DNA of 64,000 bases from Cladochytrium replicatum (lineage: Eukaryota > Chytridiomycota > Chytridiomycetes > Cladochytriales > Cladochytriaceae). This document shows positions 43,724 to 54,600 of this stretch, in pieces. The stretch lies in the NCBI GenBank assembly GCA_025526935.1, contig JAHLKD010000001.1, forward strand, positions 186,001 to 250,000, written 5' to 3'. Positions within the stretch are counted from its first letter, which is position 1, and each line of letters opens with the position of its first letter. Under the pieces are notes generated by a model. The model had not been told where the DNA came from and ran no database searches. It worked only from the letters and a program-made list of their open reading frames with translations. The position numbers and the translations under genes were made by a program.

Positions 43724-45520
43724 TCAATAGGACGGCAACTTCATTTCTTCCGCCGTCCTGATCAGCCCCTCCACTTTGTCGCCATGCAGTGACCTCAACG
43801 CTCTAATCCGTTGCACATGCTCCTCCGTGATCCGTGGTAAAATCCAAGGCAAAGAACCTGTCGCGACCTTACCGCGATGGTTTGCATACCGAACTAGCAC
43901 AGCCGGCAGGAACGCAGAAAAGAATGCGATAACGAGGACCGTGGAAAAAACCCAAGGTTCGACAACGATGACACTACCCTCCTTAACCCGCACGCGGAAA
44001 TCCGAGTACATGTGTGGATCCGCGAAGCGACCAGTGGACCGTTGAAGAGTAACCACTGAACCGTTGAGAATGACGAGGGGCAACTTGGTGGGAATCGACG
44101 GGAAGAAGGGAGTGGTCGCATTTGCTGCGTCGGTGCGGTACGTCAGCATCTCGCCCGTCGCCCCAAAGAACCGAACAAAGTGGACCCACATCGAAGCGAG
44201 TCGCATTGCCCAGTATCCTCTGTAATCCGACGTCTGAGTGGAGAAGATACCGTCGATGCCGGACCAGTTCCCCGAGGAAGTGTCATGTATTCCCTGCAAT
44301 AGCGAGCCGTATAGAGGAAGAAGACGCTGCATCGAGTCTTGCAGGCGGAGAGGGACCATTTCGGAGAGACGCTGGGACGTGACGGCCCGCGTCCAGGGTT
44401 CCAGGGATGCGTTGGACTGTCTACCAAACAAGCTCATCTGGAAGCGGCACTCTGACATGAACGCCGACGAGATCATACTCAGCGTCACTTCGTGTCCGCC
44501 TTTTGCGTTGCTGCACACAGTTGCGGATACCGCAGGACTGAGGAAGAGGGTCGCCGACACACACCCGTCGTACTTTGCGTTCAGCGCGCGGTGGGCGACG
44601 AAGAGTGGGTCGTTTTTGAACAAGTTTGGAGCTGAAATGGATCCATTGTACGATCCCGAGTCGATGCACCCTCCAGTCGCTACAGCGGTCAACTGCCTGC
44701 CCTCCGCACTGACGACGTCCGCTCCATCGATCTTTGAGAACGGGAATCCGGATGTAAACGCCGCCGCGAACTGCTGCTGCACCGTCCCGATCGCCGCCGC
44801 CGGCCCACTTGCGTTCGTCTTTGCAAGCTTCTCCACCGGCCCCAGCGCAATCATCTTCCCAATCCCAAAGCTAAACACACACGGCCACTGGTCCGTCCAG
44901 CACTCCGAGACCAGCGTGCTCCGCTCCGTGCTCGCAGGAATCGACTGCCTGCATAGATCATACTCCGCCTCGCAGCCCGGAAACACAAAGTTTCTCGTGT
45001 CGATCGGCACGTCCCCGAACGACAGCGGCGCATACACCGTCCTCACGACCGCGCGGTCCACGACGCTCACCCCAAACTTATACGCCACCCCGATCGCAAT
45101 CGGTATGCTCGTGATAAACACCGTCAGCGCAACCAACCCAAACTTCATCGTCCAGGCCCCGCCGACCCCTGGCGACGTCGAGAAGGTCGCCTGGAACATG
45201 TGCCACAACCCCGCGTCCCGTGCGATCAGCATCGGGAGTGTGTGCACTGACATCGTGTCGGCCAGAGCCCACATCGTGTCGCTCGCCACGACACGGGTAT
45301 TGCTCGTCCAGACGGAGAAGATGATCCCCGCCGCGGCGTACACGATCGCGGTCGCGGCCGCGACGCTCGCAGAGAGCTCGAAGCCGTTGAAGGCTGTTAG
45401 GAGGGTGAAGAGGAAAATTCCGGATGCGAAGGAGCCAGAATATCGCCCATAGGCGCTGACGTAGTCGTTGAAGGTCGGCTTGTAGGTGTATTGGGGGGTT
45501 TGCAACAGCCGGAAACTCAT
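43724..45520 (-). CDS. Large membrane protein with big lumenal/extracellular domain
   Basis: Intronless frame of 598 codons starting MSFRLLQTPQYTYKP. Two or three hydrophobic helices lie at about residues 31-72 and one at 125-147. A ~370-residue Cys-containing domain follows, with several N-glycosylation sites (NGS, NAS, NWS, NAT), then one helix at about 520-545 and a basic cytosolic tail of some 50 residues. This topology (short N-terminal membrane bundle, large exposed loop, C-terminal helix) recalls the DUF3176-like membrane proteins of fungi, but I cannot confirm the family. Codon use is strongly GC-rich, unlike the AT-rich flanks. Confidence 0.75.
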   Translation of the reverse strand: MSFRLLQTPQYTYKPTFNDYVSAYGRYSGSFASGIFLFTLLTAFNGFELSASVAAATAIVYAAAGIIFSVWTSNTRVVASDTMWALADTMSVHTLPMLIARDAGLWHMFQATFSTSPGVGGAWTMKFGLVALTVFITSIPIAIGVAYKFGVSVVDRAVVRTVYAPLSFGDVPIDTRNFVFPGCEAEYDLCRQSIPASTERSTLVSECWTDQWPCVFSFGIGKMIALGPVEKLAKTNASGPAAAIGTVQQQFAAAFTSGFPFSKIDGADVVSAEGRQLTAVATGGCIDSGSYNGSISAPNLFKNDPLFVAHRALNAKYDGCVSATLFLSPAVSATVCSNAKGGHEVTLSMISSAFMSECRFQMSLFGRQSNASLEPWTRAVTSQRLSEMVPLRLQDSMQRLLPLYGSLLQGIHDTSSGNWSGIDGIFSTQTSDYRGYWAMRLASMWVHFVRFFGATGEMLTYRTDAANATTPFFPSIPTKLPLVILNGSVVTLQRSTGRFADPHMYSDFRVRVKEGSVIVVEPWVFSTVLVIAFFSAFLPAVLVRYANHRGKVATGSLPWILPRITEEHVQRIRALRSLHGDKVEGLIRTAEEMKLPSY

Positions 45521-46161
45521 TTTAGGCTGGCAATTTAAGGACGAGATGATGCTACAGACGGGGACAGAAGGAGGAGACTAGATTAAATTAAGCAGCTATT
45601 TTTCATGCCGTAAATTGGAGGCGTTTGATCCGAACACCGGCCGACTGCCCGGTCCGGAAAATTTCTCAAGTCCTCCGGCTCTGGGTACATTGGCGCTCTT
45701 GTGCTTGGTCTATCATCGCTTGGTTCAAGTAAGCCTTACTGCATGCGGCACTATTCATTATTCCATGCTTCATCTTTCTGGCTGCAAACATTTGAAAGCG
45801 TACTATTGATTGGGAGAGTCTATAAGTTTTTCACTCTTACACTTGGGATGTAACAAAAAAAATCAGAAACATCACATTGGTTTCAAAAGAAGGCGGGTTA
45901 CAGTCCCTTGCCACTTCTGGAAAAAAGTTTCTGAATTTGCTTGTGGTGGGGTGTGGACATGTTGAGCTTTCATGGAGGTGTGGGATACGATTTAAACGGA
46001 GCAGAGTTGGTTGCCACTCAATAAATAGGATGTTTCGTTGGTAATATTTTCTTTGATTGTATAGAAGAATTCTCAAAACAATTGCAAATTGTGATGCATG
46101 ATTGTTGTAGTGGGAATAACAAAGTTGCAGTAAAGTTTGACTATTGGTGAATTGAAGATCA
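45521..46161. other. Intergenic region
   Basis: AT-rich, no gene seen. Includes the 3' flank of the desaturase. Confidence 0.4.
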
Positions 46162-47767
46162 TTACTTCTGGTACCAGAGGACATCACCTTTTCCGAAAGT
46201 TCAGTTTTGGTTGCCAAAAGTCAATAGTTTCCTTACCATCGTCTTCCACAAACTTGCAGTTGTTCTTAGATCTCCACAGCGCTGCAAAGAAGTGGGTATC
46301 ATCTCTGATGTAGTACTTTCCAAGGACACCCTTGACAGCTTCAGTTGCCTCGACAGCTGCGGAAACACAACGACTTAAGCAACTCTCGGATAAGGGACAA
46401 ATGCTGACTTACCATGGTAGAACGGCATAGATGCAAACAAGTGGTGCACAACGTGGGTGTCAGTACTAAACAACAATTATCAACGATCGAAACATGACAC
46501 GCAATTCAAACAATGATGCTCACATGTGGTGGAAGAAGTAGTTCAAAACGGACCCAAAGCTGCGATCCACCGTCGATAGAGCCCCGCGCACAAAATTGAA
46601 CTGTCCATCCCGGTAGTGCGGCACTTTCACGTCTGTGTGCTGCAAAAACGTCAACATCGTGATCCAAAAGTTCACACCTAGGTAGCCGATCAGGTAGTAC
46701 TTGACGACCGCAGCGAGTCCGTACAGGGACCCAGTGTACGTGAGCGCCGAGATTACGGCAAGCAGGCCAAGGTTCGAGATGACCACCCCGGTGTACTGGT
46801 GCTTCTCAAAGATTGGGGCGGTCGGGAAGTAGTGCGAGGTCCACTCGGGGTAGGGCTGACCCGATGCGTTGCGGAAAAGGTAGGCAGGCCAACCAAAGAT
46901 GAGCATGCAGAAGGTTTCGTAGAGCATCCCGAGGGGGATGTGGCCCAAAATGCCGTCGCCGTCGTTGTGGTGGTTTGCCAGTCCTTTCTCCGCAGTGTAC
47001 TTGCTTCTGGTCGGGGGAATGAAGACTGTATGCAAATTCGATCTCAGAACTCATCACCTCACTATATGCAAAGTGGGGACTTACCCATATCACGCTTCAT
47101 GTGGGCGTTACCCTTGTGATGTTTCTGTTAAAAAAATGAGCTGTGGGCGGCGAGACAGAAGAGGTATCGCTCTGTTACCGCATGGGAGTATTTCCATGAG
47201 AAGAAGGGAACGAGAAGGCTGCTGTGTAGGATGAATCCGACGAGGTTGTTCACCGATTTGTAGTCGGAGAATCCGCCGTGACCACATTCTACCAATATAA
47301 ACAACAACCAAGCTATAACTCTTTCGGCAAATCAGTCGAATACCATGATTGCATACCGTGGGCGAGAATCCAAATCCCTGTGAAGAACACACTAGTCACA
47401 TACGGATCAGTCAAAAGTCGAGAATGTAGACAGTGGCATAAACCTACCTCTGTGCGACCCAGTAAGCTGGCCAGAGAACGAAGGGCAATGACCAGTGAAC
47501 TGATGAGCCGAGCTTGTCGATCCATGTTCCGGCATAGAACAAAGCCCCAATCAATGCAAGATCATGGGCGACCCAGCCTAGAGAGTGGACCAAGGACCTC
47601 TCGAAGCAGTGAGGTGGGATTGCGTCCTTTATCTCCTTGAGGGTTAGGTCAGAAACCACGAAGTCCTTCTGGTCATCAGGAGGACGATTTGTGGAAACAG
47701 CTTGGGAACTCCTTTTGGCAGAGCCATGATCCGCTTTTCCAACACGACGAATGACAGCGGGAGCCAT
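46162..47767 (-). CDS. FAD2: Delta-12 (oleate) fatty acid desaturase
   Basis: Eight exons (47767-47448, 47391-47357, 47288-47179, 47124-47085, 47025-46524, 46465-46413, 46356-46237, 46187-46162) encode 401 residues. The three di-iron histidine boxes are HECGH (exons 2-3), HAKHH (exons 3-4) and HVVHH (exon 6). Helices flank them, e.g. [12 protein letters not shown] and [15 protein letters not shown], and the end [15 protein letters not shown] is typical of FAD2. The enzyme inserts the second double bond into oleoyl chains in the ER. The start [15 protein letters not shown] precedes a soluble N-terminus of about 50 residues. A delta-15 activity cannot be excluded from sequence alone. Confidence 0.9.
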
Positions 47768-48327
47768 AGCGGGATTGTTTTTCAGCAAAACACACAAACC
47801 AAACAGGCGAAAATAAACTTTATATTTATCGTTGCAGCTTTGGAAAGAAAACGCATCGCTGTGGCTGATTGGGATAAAAGGGACCGGGAATCGGGAGAGA
47901 AAATTGGGCAAAGGTTGGGATTTGCACAGGTGTTGGGTAGTTGGCTAATAGCTAGTAGCAAACAGGAGAAACGGGCTCGTTCTAATCTCTTTTCACTCGA
48001 TCTCTCTGAAAGTCATAGATTCAATAATGAAATGCCTTTTGGATTGTAGAAAGCGACATGTCTTGGACCAGCAGTGACATGGAGGATCACCGTTTATGAC
48101 CAAGAGTCAAGACCCATGTGTGATGATGATCTGCACCAAGAGCCGACCGGGGAGACGCTTTGTTGCGCTCGAATCCTTCGGTCAACCCCACAGGGATGTG
48201 GAAATTGTGTTGCCGAAATTCAAGATCGCGACCAATTTCACGGATGCCTCATCGCTCAATGTACCCCAGGCATTCTTTACCAGAGTGCCCCAAAAATAGA
48301 TCGCTTCCCTGACGATTCGGTCTCAAC
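47768..48327. other. Divergent intergenic region
   Basis: Shared 5' region of the desaturase (minus) and the JmjC gene (plus). Open frames in it have no recognisable content. Confidence 0.4.
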
Positions 48328-51300
48328 ATGTGGCGAGGCATCATGGCTTTCGTTCCACCGCCTGGACCACCACCGGCTGACCCAAGACAGCTCGGACTGG
48401 GTTTCTTGCACTTGCTATCAGATGAGTTTCTGTCCATTTTTGTGCTACCACGTCTGGACTCGACTGTGAGTTCCATTGTATTCTTTCGGTCATGTCTAAT
48501 CAACACTTTATGAAGAGCCTGAATACGCTTGCAGCATGCAGCTCTGCGCTTTATCTCTTCGCACGAGACGATCAACTCTGGCGCACCATGTGCATGGCAA
48601 AGTGGGGCCACTCGACCCGAGGATGGAGGAAGAGGTTCGATGATGGCGTGATCCCCAACGACTACTCGTGCTCCGAATGCACGAGGTTGATGAATGCGAA
48701 TGGAGCTGAAGGGCTGGTATTCAAGGGTACATGGAGGCTCACGTTCTACTTTCCTGGTCCATTGTGCCACGGACTACATGATTCGGATCAACTGCACAGG
48801 AAGTGGAGAATGGCGATCGCCAATTCATTTCGCTTTGCCGTGGCTCCACGTATGTGTACCTATTTCTGTGAGTTGGTACACCGCTAATGATCAGCGCAGG
48901 TTTCCGTTCTCAGTTCCTCGAGTTGAAGTGGGCACGGTGTCATATGGACCTGACGGAACTTCGAAGTCTGGAGCCTGGCTATGTGCCGATCGAAGAGGAG
49001 ATGCCTGACCTTGACGAGAACTCCGAGCCGCCAAACTTCACACTCCAGCTCGTATCCGGTGCGACACTGTCACCGGAAGAATTTCGTGAGCGGTTCGACG
49101 AGCCTGCATTGCCCATCATGATCACGCCCGACGGATTCATAAACCACTGGAAAGCATTCAAAGATTGGTCGATCGATCGAATGGTCGAGTTGGTGTGTGG
49201 TATCGGCGTTGCATGGGGTTGTTCGTCTGACTCTCAAAATCTTCCATAGTACGGGAACTGCAAGTTCAAAGTAGGAAATGAGTACGGGACCCCTCGAAAT
49301 GTCAACATGACGTTCCGCCAGTACAATGACTACATGAGGAATCAGCGGGACGAAACTCCACTTTATGTATTTGACGGTCTGGAGAGCGCTCCAGAGGAAT
49401 TCTTTAAGGACTATGACGTGCCTCGGATATTCGAGGAAGATCTATTTGCAACTCTCGGAGCTGGGAGGCCGCAGTATCGGTGGATCGTAGTCGGTCCGAT
49501 GCGAAGTGGGGCGTCTTGGCATCAAGATCCCCAAGCAACCTCGGCGTGGAACGCGCTGCTGAGTGGAAGAAAGCGTTGGGCTTTGTACCCTCCTGACGTG
49601 GTTCCACCTGGCGTCTTTCTGATGACGAGAGATGGGCAGCTACAGCGCACAGATGAGATATACAACAATGAGAATGGGAACGGCCAGGAAAAGCAGCAAC
49701 GTCCTGAATATGAAAGGATTATATCACCGACGTCATTGATATGGTATCTCGAAGTCTACCCGACACTCACTGCCAGCATGAAGCCTGTCGAAATTGTTCA
49801 AGAGCCTGGACAAACAATCTTTGTTCCCGGAGGGTGGTGGCATATGGTTCTCAATCTTGACGAGATCAGTATTGCGGTTACCCAGAACTACGTGGGCCAC
49901 GCTAACTTGCAAAACGTTTGTGAAGACCTTCTCCAGTCCGGCGATGAAAAGGTGGAGGCTTTTGATACCACAGCAATTAGAAGCTAATCGCGGGCCTCTT
50001 TGATTTAGATGTTTGCCAAATTCAAATCAGGCGTTCTCAAAGATTACCCGCAATATGAGAACGAGTTCAACGATGCCATTCGCCAACTGACACCAACTTC
50101 CGATGAAATTGTCTTGGGCGAGGGTTATCGCACCAAATTTGAGTTCATTCATGCTTATGCCGAGGAGTCGCTCGAAAACCCTTCGAGTATTTGGAGGAAA
50201 CGACTTCTCACCGTCCAGAATCGCCACGCCGATTCACTCCCTCTCTCACCAGAGGTGGATTCCATCCCATTCGAGCCGATCCTCGGTGGCCAGAATCCAG
50301 TATTCCAGCATACACCTACAGGCAACATTGTAAAGTTTTACACGCACCTCGCCAATGGTTTCGCCACGTTCGCATCCGAGGTCGAAGTCCTTCGGCGGCT
50401 CGTCAACGCCGATCAGGACAACAGCGTTCCTCATCTTTTTGGCTATGGAACTGTGCTTGGCGCTGGGACGGGCCAAAATTTCCGTGTCATATCTAAAAAG
50501 GAACCTTCCGACGGTGCAGGCGAGAGTTTAGACCCCGATACAGTTGCCTGGGCATCGCCGGAGATGATCCCGTGGCCATGGCCATACGTCGTGATGAGCT
50601 GCATGACCCACCAATCCCCGATCCGCGAGCCCGTCAAGCGCTTAGGCTCGCTCGACTGGGACCGCGTGCTCCCCTGGCTCGCAACCCGCCTGACATCCAT
50701 CCACAAACCTCTCCCCCAGCCCGGTAAAGCATCCCAACCGTTCCACGACACCCTCCAAACAATCACCCCGATCCTGATCGAATCCGGTGCGATCCCAAAC
50801 GACGGGTCCCCGTACCCACCAGCGCAAATGCTGCATTCGCTCTTCAGGACGAACTTCCCCGCATACATCAACAGACGCCTACTGCGCTGTGTCCGCTCGC
50901 AACACGCATGGGGGTACGTCGGCGCGACGCTCTTGGCCGATCTGCCGCGGTATCTCCCGCGATCGTTCGAGGACCTCGTGGCCGTCGACCCGCAATTCGA
51001 AGCCACTGGCGCGGCAATGCTGCACGGCGACCTGAGCTCCGGGAACATCCTCGGGCGCTTCGAGGGGAAAGAGTGGATTCCGGAACACATCATTGACTTT
51101 GGCGATGCGTTCCATTCCAGCGCCGAGGTCGGCGGCGGGCAAGGTGTCCTCGACCCGCTGTGGGATTTCGTGGCGATGTATATTTCGGTGATGAACTCGG
51201 ATCCGGATGTGTTTCACAAGTTCTTGATACTGTATCGCGGTCGCGGGTTGTCGTTGTTGGAGCGGAGGCGTGTGATGGTGTACACACTTTGTTATGAATT

Positions 51301-51397
51301 TGAAGGAGCGGTCAGGTGGATCAAAAGGACAAAACCTTTGGTGTTCGAGGCGAAGACGTGGGAGGAGGCAGAGGTTGCGCTATGGGGGATTGTTTGA
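48328..51397 (+). CDS. F-box / JmjC (JMJD6-like) / APH-type kinase fusion
   Basis: Five exons (48328-48465, 48516-48849, 48900-49192, 49250-49951, 50009-51397) give 951 residues. Residues about 22-75 form an F-box (LHLLSDEFLSIFVLPRLDST followed by SLNTLAACSSALYLF). The JmjC domain has the iron ligands HQD (His346, Asp348) and His453 in GGWWHMVLN, with WNALLSGRKRW supplying the 2-oxoglutarate Lys, closest to JMJD6/PSR. The C-terminal third is an aminoglycoside/choline-kinase-like fold: GNIVKF, HGDLSSGN (catalytic Asp ~830) and IIDFGD. The join at 49951/50009 uses donor GTGGAG and acceptor TTTAG, in phase 0; without it the protein would stop after JmjC. Arabidopsis JMJ21 is, as I recall, built the same way, which supports one gene. 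Substrates are unknown. A second in-frame ATG is at 48343. Confidence 0.8.
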
Positions 51398-51664
51398 GGG
51401 ATAGAAGAAACTGTTTCGATAATGATGCGGTGAAGCTCCTTGTTTCAATATACTGCTTTTCTCTCTGCTCCACTCCATCATGACGTGCTTAAGCCAGTTC
51501 AAGCAACACCGGTGGGAGAGATATGTTTTACTAAGACTTTATTATTGCTCCAAAATATGCTAGATATACAAAAAATAAAAGGAACCCTTCAATATTAAAA
51601 GGAAAGTTGTGCCAGTTGCACCACAGAAATGTATCAACCACCCGATGAAACTCAAATCATTCTT

Positions 51665-54600
51665 TTACTTCAACCCCTTCTCAATCCCCTCAAGTACCTC
51701 CCAGAGCTCCTTTGGCAATCTCTCGCCAAACCTCTCGAAGTGTTTCCTATACTCCCCAAGATCTCTTCTCCACCCTTCAGCGTCCACAGCAGTAAGCTTC
51801 TCCATCACGCCCTCATCAACGCCCTTGAGCCCCTTCGTCCCAACCGCGCCGATACTGGGCACCCGTCCAACGCTAGTCTCCACAAACCCGCCCTCACCCT
51901 CAACCCGCTCGCAGATCCACTTCAGCACCCTCGAGTTCTCACCGAATCCGGGCCACATAAACTTCTTCGTCGCAGGGTCCTTGCGGAACCAGTTGACATA
52001 AAACACCTTGGGTGCTTTCTCGCCAAGTTCCGCGCCAGTCGCGATCCAGTGCGAGAAGTAGTCGCCCATGTTGTACCCGCAGAACGGCAACATTGCGAAC
52101 GGGTCGATACGAAGTTGGCCGACTTGGCCCTCAGCGGCGGCGGTTTGCTCGGACCCGCACGCCGCGGCGAGGAACACCCCGTGTGCCCACGAGCGCGCTT
52201 CGGTGACGAGTGGAACCGTGGTCGCACGTCGGCCGCCAAACAACACCGCGCTGATCGGAACGCCCGAGGGTGACTCCCAGTTCGGGTCGATCACGGGGCA
52301 ATTCTTGGCGTGGCATGTGTACCGCGCGTTCGGGTGCGATGACACACGCCCACAGTCCGGAGTCCACTCCTTTCCGAGCCAGTCGATCGCCTTCGCCGGC
52401 GGTGTCTCGGTCATGCCTTCCCACCATACATCGCCGTCTGGCGTCAATGCTACGTTGGTGAAAATCGCGTCTTTGGCAAACGTCTCCATCGCAGAGTGGT
52501 TGGTGTAGTGCGACGTTCCGGGAGCAACGCCAAAGAATCCGGCTTCGGGGTTCACACCCCACAACCGTCCGTCCTCGCCCTTCCTCAACCACGCAATGTC
52601 GTCGCCGACACAACGCACCGTCCATCCGGGAACCGTGGGAACCAGCATCGCAAGGTTGGTCTTTCCACATGCGGACGGGAATGCAGCAGCAACATAGTGA
52701 GTTTTTCCCTCGGGAGATGTGATACCGAGGATCAGCATATGCTCCGCGAGCCAGCCCTCCTTCCGAGCCATCACAGACGCAATACGAAGAGCATAGCATT
52801 TCTTTCCGAGAAGCGCGTTGCCGCCGTAGCCTGACCCGAACGACATCACCATCGGGTCATCGGGGAAGTGGCAAATGTACTTGGTCTCGTTGCAAGGCCA
52901 CGGAACGTCCTGCTCGCCTGGTGCGAGAGGCTTTCCGACCGAGTGCAAGCAAGGAAGGAAGAAGTCATCTTTCATAGCACGAAGCACTTTGAAGCCTAGA
53001 AACAAAGCATAAAGATCAGTAAATTTGGAAATAGACAGTTCTATTAAGCTGAAACTCACCGACGCGGGTCATGATGTGCATGTTTGCAACAACGTAGGGG
53101 GAGTCCGAAATCTCAACACCGTATTTCGAGAACGCGCTTCCAACAGGTCCCATCGAGAACGGAATCACATACATCGTCCGCCCCTTCATGCATCCCTTGA
53201 ACAAGCCGTTCAGCTTCTTCTTCATCTCCTCCGGGTCCGCCCAATTATTCGTCGGCCCAGCGTCCTCCTTCGCTTTGCTGCAAATGTACGTGCAGCTCTC
53301 GACCCTAGCCACGTCGCTCGGGTCCGATCTCGCAAGGTACGAGTTGGGCCTCTTCCTTGGGTTCAGTTTCGTAAACGTGCCCGATTCAACGAGGAGGTCG
53401 CACATGAGGTGGTATTCCTCCTCGGTTCCGTCGCACCAGTACACGTGCTCAGGCTCGCATAGAGCAATCGTGTCCGCGACCCACTTGCGGAGCTTGGGGT
53501 TGTTGTTCGGGATCTTCTCGACGCCAAAGTGGAGCCTCTGCTCCAGCTCCACCAGCTGGTGCGAGATCGCGGGAGGAAGCTTGTCGCCCAGTTTTTCCTG
53601 GAACGCGCGGATCTGGGGCAGCTCATCCAGCCATTGTTGCGGGTCCACCGTGAGCAATTGCGTGACCGTGCTAGTCGAAAGAGCACTGCCGACGAGTCCG
53701 CGGAGATCGAGAGCGTCGGGCGTAGGGAGAAGCCCAACTGCACTCGGCTTGAAACCAGCCTTGCCGTCCACACGTTCGCAGATCCACTTCAATACCCTCG
53801 AGTTCTCGCCGAATCCGGGCCACATAAACTTCTTTGTCTCGGGATCCTTGCGGAACCAGTTGACGTAAAACACTTTGGGTGCTTTGCTCCCAAGATCCTT
53901 TCCAACTTTCAGCCAATGCGCAAAGTAGTCCGCCATGTTGTACCCGCAGAACGGGATGATGGCAAAAGGATCAATCCTCAAAACACCGACTTTGCCTTCG
54001 GCCGCCGCAGTCTGCTCCGAACTGCACATCGAGCCCATGAACACACCGTGGTCCCAGTCGTACGCTTCAGCGACAAGCGGCACAGTCGTCGATCGCCTGC
54101 CTCCAAATACGACCGCGCTGATCGGAACGCCCGAGGGTGACTCCCAGTTCGGGTCGATCACGGGGCAATTCTTGGCGTGGCATGTGTACCGCGCGTTCGG
54201 GTGCGATGACACACGCCCACAGTCCGGAGTCCACTCCTTTCCGAGCCAGTCGATCGCCTTCGCCGGCGGTGTCTCGGTCATGCCTTCCCACCATACATCG
54301 CCGTCTGGCGTCAATGCTACGTTGGTGAAAATCGAGTCTTTGGCAAACGTCTCCATCGCAGAGTGGTTGGTGTAGTGCGACGTTCCGGGAGCAACGCCAA
54401 AGAATCCGGCTTCGGGGTTCACACCCCACAACCGTCCGTCCTCGCCCTTCCTCAACCACGCAATGTCGTCGCCGACACAACGCACCGTCCATCCGGGAAC
54501 CGTGGGAACCAGCATCGCAAGGTTGGTCTTTCCACATGCGGACGGGAATGCAGCAGCAACGTAGTGTGTCTTACCCTCGGGAGACGTCAACCCGAGAATG

